A stretch of 64,000 nucleotides of DNA from Paenibacillus pinihumi DSM 23905 = JCM 16419 (GTDB lineage Bacteria; Bacillota; Bacilli; Paenibacillales; Paenibacillaceae). Shown one piece after another: positions 62,248-64,000 of this stretch (position 1 is its first letter; the number at the start of each line of letters is the position of its first letter). Below the pieces are notes generated by a model. It was given only the letters and a program-made list of their open reading frames with translations, searched no databases and was not told the origin of the DNA. Location: assembly GCF_000422505.1 (NCBI RefSeq), contig NZ_AULX01000012.1, positions 62,001 through 126,000 on the forward strand. Reading direction: 5' to 3'. The position numbers and the translations under genes are program-made.

Positions 62248-62420
62248 CGTACTCCCTCATTTCATGCGTTAGTGAGGCATGGACTGTAAGTTCATGCGGG
62301 TTATTTTTCTACATTATACACTATATTGTACTTTACCCCGCAAGAAACAGATTCACGCATCACCTTGTTACGCGGCAGCTGTCTTCTGAGTTTTGGCACG
62401 CCTGTCTGCTTTTCTCTTTA

Positions 62421-63137
62421 TTACCCCTCCTTCTTCAACAGCTCCATCAGGACAACTACCTTCACCGCTTCAAATTCATCTGCAGTCAGCCTGGCCATGA
62501 CAGAGTCCTTAATATGTTCCTTCTTTTCATCGGTCAGACCGCCTTTGGCCGAGTTCGCCAGATCGGTAAGCTCCTTCATGCTGAACTTGCTGAGCAATAG
62601 CTGCATCGCTTCTTCTTTGTTCTTTACAATGAGCTTGCCGCCTTTTTTGCCATCGGCTGCAGGGGTTTTGTCCGGCTTGTCCGTATTTGCTTGATTATCT
62701 CCTCCATTCTTGCCATCCCCAGGCTTATCCGTCGTTGATCCGGTACCCGGAGAACTCGTTTTTGTGCCTGTGGCGACAGGCAGGTTCAGCTTGTCAATGT
62801 ACTCTTTGCCGAGCTCGTCCGCATGTTCTTGGAGCAGCTGCTGAACAGCGGGGTCCTGCTTCATCCGCTCGAATTCATCGGCATTGACAATTTGATTGGA
62901 CAGCTGTTGAATCATTTTGTCCGAAGCGTAGCTCATGCCGTACTTGTAGCCGTTCCAGCCGATAACTCCGGCAACCAGCAGAATCGCTGTCCATTTGCCC
63001 AGCAAAAATCCGCCCCGCGCAATTCTTTTGCGTTCTCCGTCGCCGAATCGCACCCAGCGTGTTCCGTCTTTACTGATGTACCATTTGATGCCAAACAACC
63101 CAAGCGGTGTTCTTACCTTTTTGATTTTCTTATCCAT
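62421..63137 (-). CDS. Single-pass membrane protein with polar linker (238 aa)
   Basis: N-terminal GIKWYISKDGTRWVRFGDGERKR, one helix (about 46-65), a helical region (about 75-118), a Gly/Thr/Asp-rich low-complexity linker (about 120-165) and a C-terminal helical domain (KEEAMQLLLSKFSMKELTDL, LTADEFEAVKVVVLMELLKK). Family not recognised; the layout suggests a membrane-tethered scaffold. Alone, with no visible partner. Confidence 0.75.
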   Translation of the reverse strand: MDKKIKKVRTPLGLFGIKWYISKDGTRWVRFGDGERKRIARGGFLLGKWTAILLVAGVIGWNGYKYGMSYASDKMIQQLSNQIVNADEFERMKQDPAVQQLLQEHADELGKEYIDKLNLPVATGTKTSSPGTGSTTDKPGDGKNGGDNQANTDKPDKTPAADGKKGGKLIVKNKEEAMQLLLSKFSMKELTDLANSAKGGLTDEKKEHIKDSVMARLTADEFEAVKVVVLMELLKKEG

Positions 63138-63640
63138 GTTTACACCTGACCTTGCCTCTTAATTTAGGTGCCCCCAACAGACGTAAGGCAGATAGTGGCT
63201 GTCAGCGGCTCTATCTTTGCGAGTCTTATTGCAGGCTTGCTTTGTTCTATAAATCCGTTTAACCCCAACTATAGTTATCGAAATTCGGGGACGATTTTAT
63301 TAGAGGTAATTTTTCATAAAGCCTGATCTTGATAGGGCTGCTGTATCCGGCGCCAGAGATGAAGGGGATGAAGCACAACTTTCTTGTTTGCTGTTAAAAA
63401 CCGATTCCCTTCAAAATTATAACGCAACAAACCAGGCATTCACATCAACCGTAAGAACCTTTTATCCCGGCGGCAGGGCAAGCCTCGCTTCCAAGCGCCT
63501 GAATGGTGAAGGACTCTCATATTAAAAAACGGAAAAATAGAACGTTTTGTTGCATAAACCACCGTCCAGCCTTATATTTCACTGCAAAATTGTGTATTAT
63601 AAGGAGATATAGGAATTATACTTCGGGCTAAGGCAATCGA
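63138..63640. other. Intergenic region before glnS
   Basis: About 500 bp without a convincing ORF. No T-box signature (specifier-loop AGTA/GAA or TGGNACCGCG) was found, although glnS in some Firmicutes has one. Confidence 0.5.
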
Positions 63641-63758
63641 TAGATCAAGACGCCGAATGCAAGATATGGAAAGCTTTAGTGCAGTCTGTAACTTGATTTC
63701 AGGAGGCGCATCAACGCTGTCACACAAAGCCAAAGCTATGCAGGAAAGGTTGATTGCA

Positions 63759-64000
63759 GTGGAGAACAAGACATCATCCTCAAATTTTATTAAAAGCATT
63801 GTTAGCGATGATCTGAAAAGCGGCAAGGTGAATGAAATTATTACCCGGTTTCCGCCTGAGCCTAATGGTTATCTTCATATTGGGCATGCCAAGTCCATCT
63901 GTCTGAATTTCGAGCTGGCAGACGAGTTCGGCGGCAAAACGAATTTGCGCTTTGACGACACGAACCCTCTGAAAGAGGACACCGAGTATGTGGAATCGAT
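63759..64000 (+). CDS. glnS: Glutaminyl-tRNA synthetase, N-terminal part (window edge)
   Basis: Frame reads [19 protein letters not shown], then [17 protein letters not shown] (class I HIGH motif) and [19 protein letters not shown], diagnostic of GlnRS. Charges tRNA-Gln directly. GTG 63759 with AGGAAAGG at 9 nt is chosen; the frame stays open upstream with ATGs at 63738 and 63666, so a longer product cannot be excluded. The gene runs off the window. Confidence 0.92.
   Translation, partial: MENKTSSSNFIKSIVSDDLKSGKVNEIITRFPPEPNGYLHIGHAKSICLNFELADEFGGKTNLRFDDTNPLKEDTEYVES

Noticed and set aside
63138-63758. T-box leader for glnS
   Set aside because: No T-box core sequence and no leader terminator could be found.

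Overview
The window looks like a chromosome segment of a Paenibacillus-like, low-to-medium GC, spore-forming Firmicute. The evidence is AGGAGG-type ribosome sites, strand-biased operons, sporulation-type orphan histidine kinases, a PdaA spore-cortex deacetylase, a DUF1540 protein, Rex/Fnr- and Fur-type operators, a preQ1 riboswitch, a BceSAB bacitracin-type module and a glutaminyl-tRNA synthetase. No rRNA, tRNA, phage, IS transposase or CRISPR array was seen.

Layout. 1-4,850 is AT-rich: the 3' part of a BceS kinase (its 5' end is outside the window), BceA, BceB and a TraX-like membrane protein. 4,941-9,508 holds an unknown protein, a secreted protein, a MarR regulator divergent from a GNAT acetyltransferase/YczE pair, and an anchored alpha/beta hydrolase. 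9,779-13,139 (minus) holds a methyltransferase-like protein, then NADH dehydrogenase II and a DUF1641 protein behind a Rex/Fnr-type palindrome. 13,497-20,579 is an envelope block: a propeller-like lipoprotein facing a minus-strand series made of a CuAO-domain secreted protein, an OmpR-type regulator lacking a canonical start codon, its kinase, and a lipoprotein polysaccharide deacetylase.

21,175-35,349 is rich in signalling: a BTAD-type response regulator, three orphan kinases of the sporulation type (a fourth lies at 54,860-57,157), an MBL hydrolase, a LysM-M14 peptidase, bacterial nitric oxide synthase, a DUF1540 protein and a 59-aa protein, adenosine deaminase, a DUF2294 protein and PdaA. 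35,532-41,125 has a small membrane protein, a PfpI-like protein and a two-component system followed by a LanFEG-type ABC transporter. 41,306-42,054 is a preQ1 riboswitch with a queuosine-precursor transporter.

42,589-49,236 is the standout: one 2,215-residue protein made almost wholly of an indel-free decapeptide repeat (about 193 copies), with 360-bp higher-order repeats near the 3' end, a charged N-terminus and a small C-terminal domain. A SigmaK-like promoter lies just upstream. 49,671-53,344 is a MarR-MMPL operon; then come dGTPase, the fourth orphan kinase, a membrane-anchored PrsA-like foldase, an AT-rich islet with two unknown envelope proteins, cardiolipin synthase, two small membrane proteins and the start of glnS.

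Overall theme: envelope-stress sensing, antimicrobial-peptide resistance and sporulation signalling. Functions are inferred from motifs readable in the translated sequence; no database search was possible.
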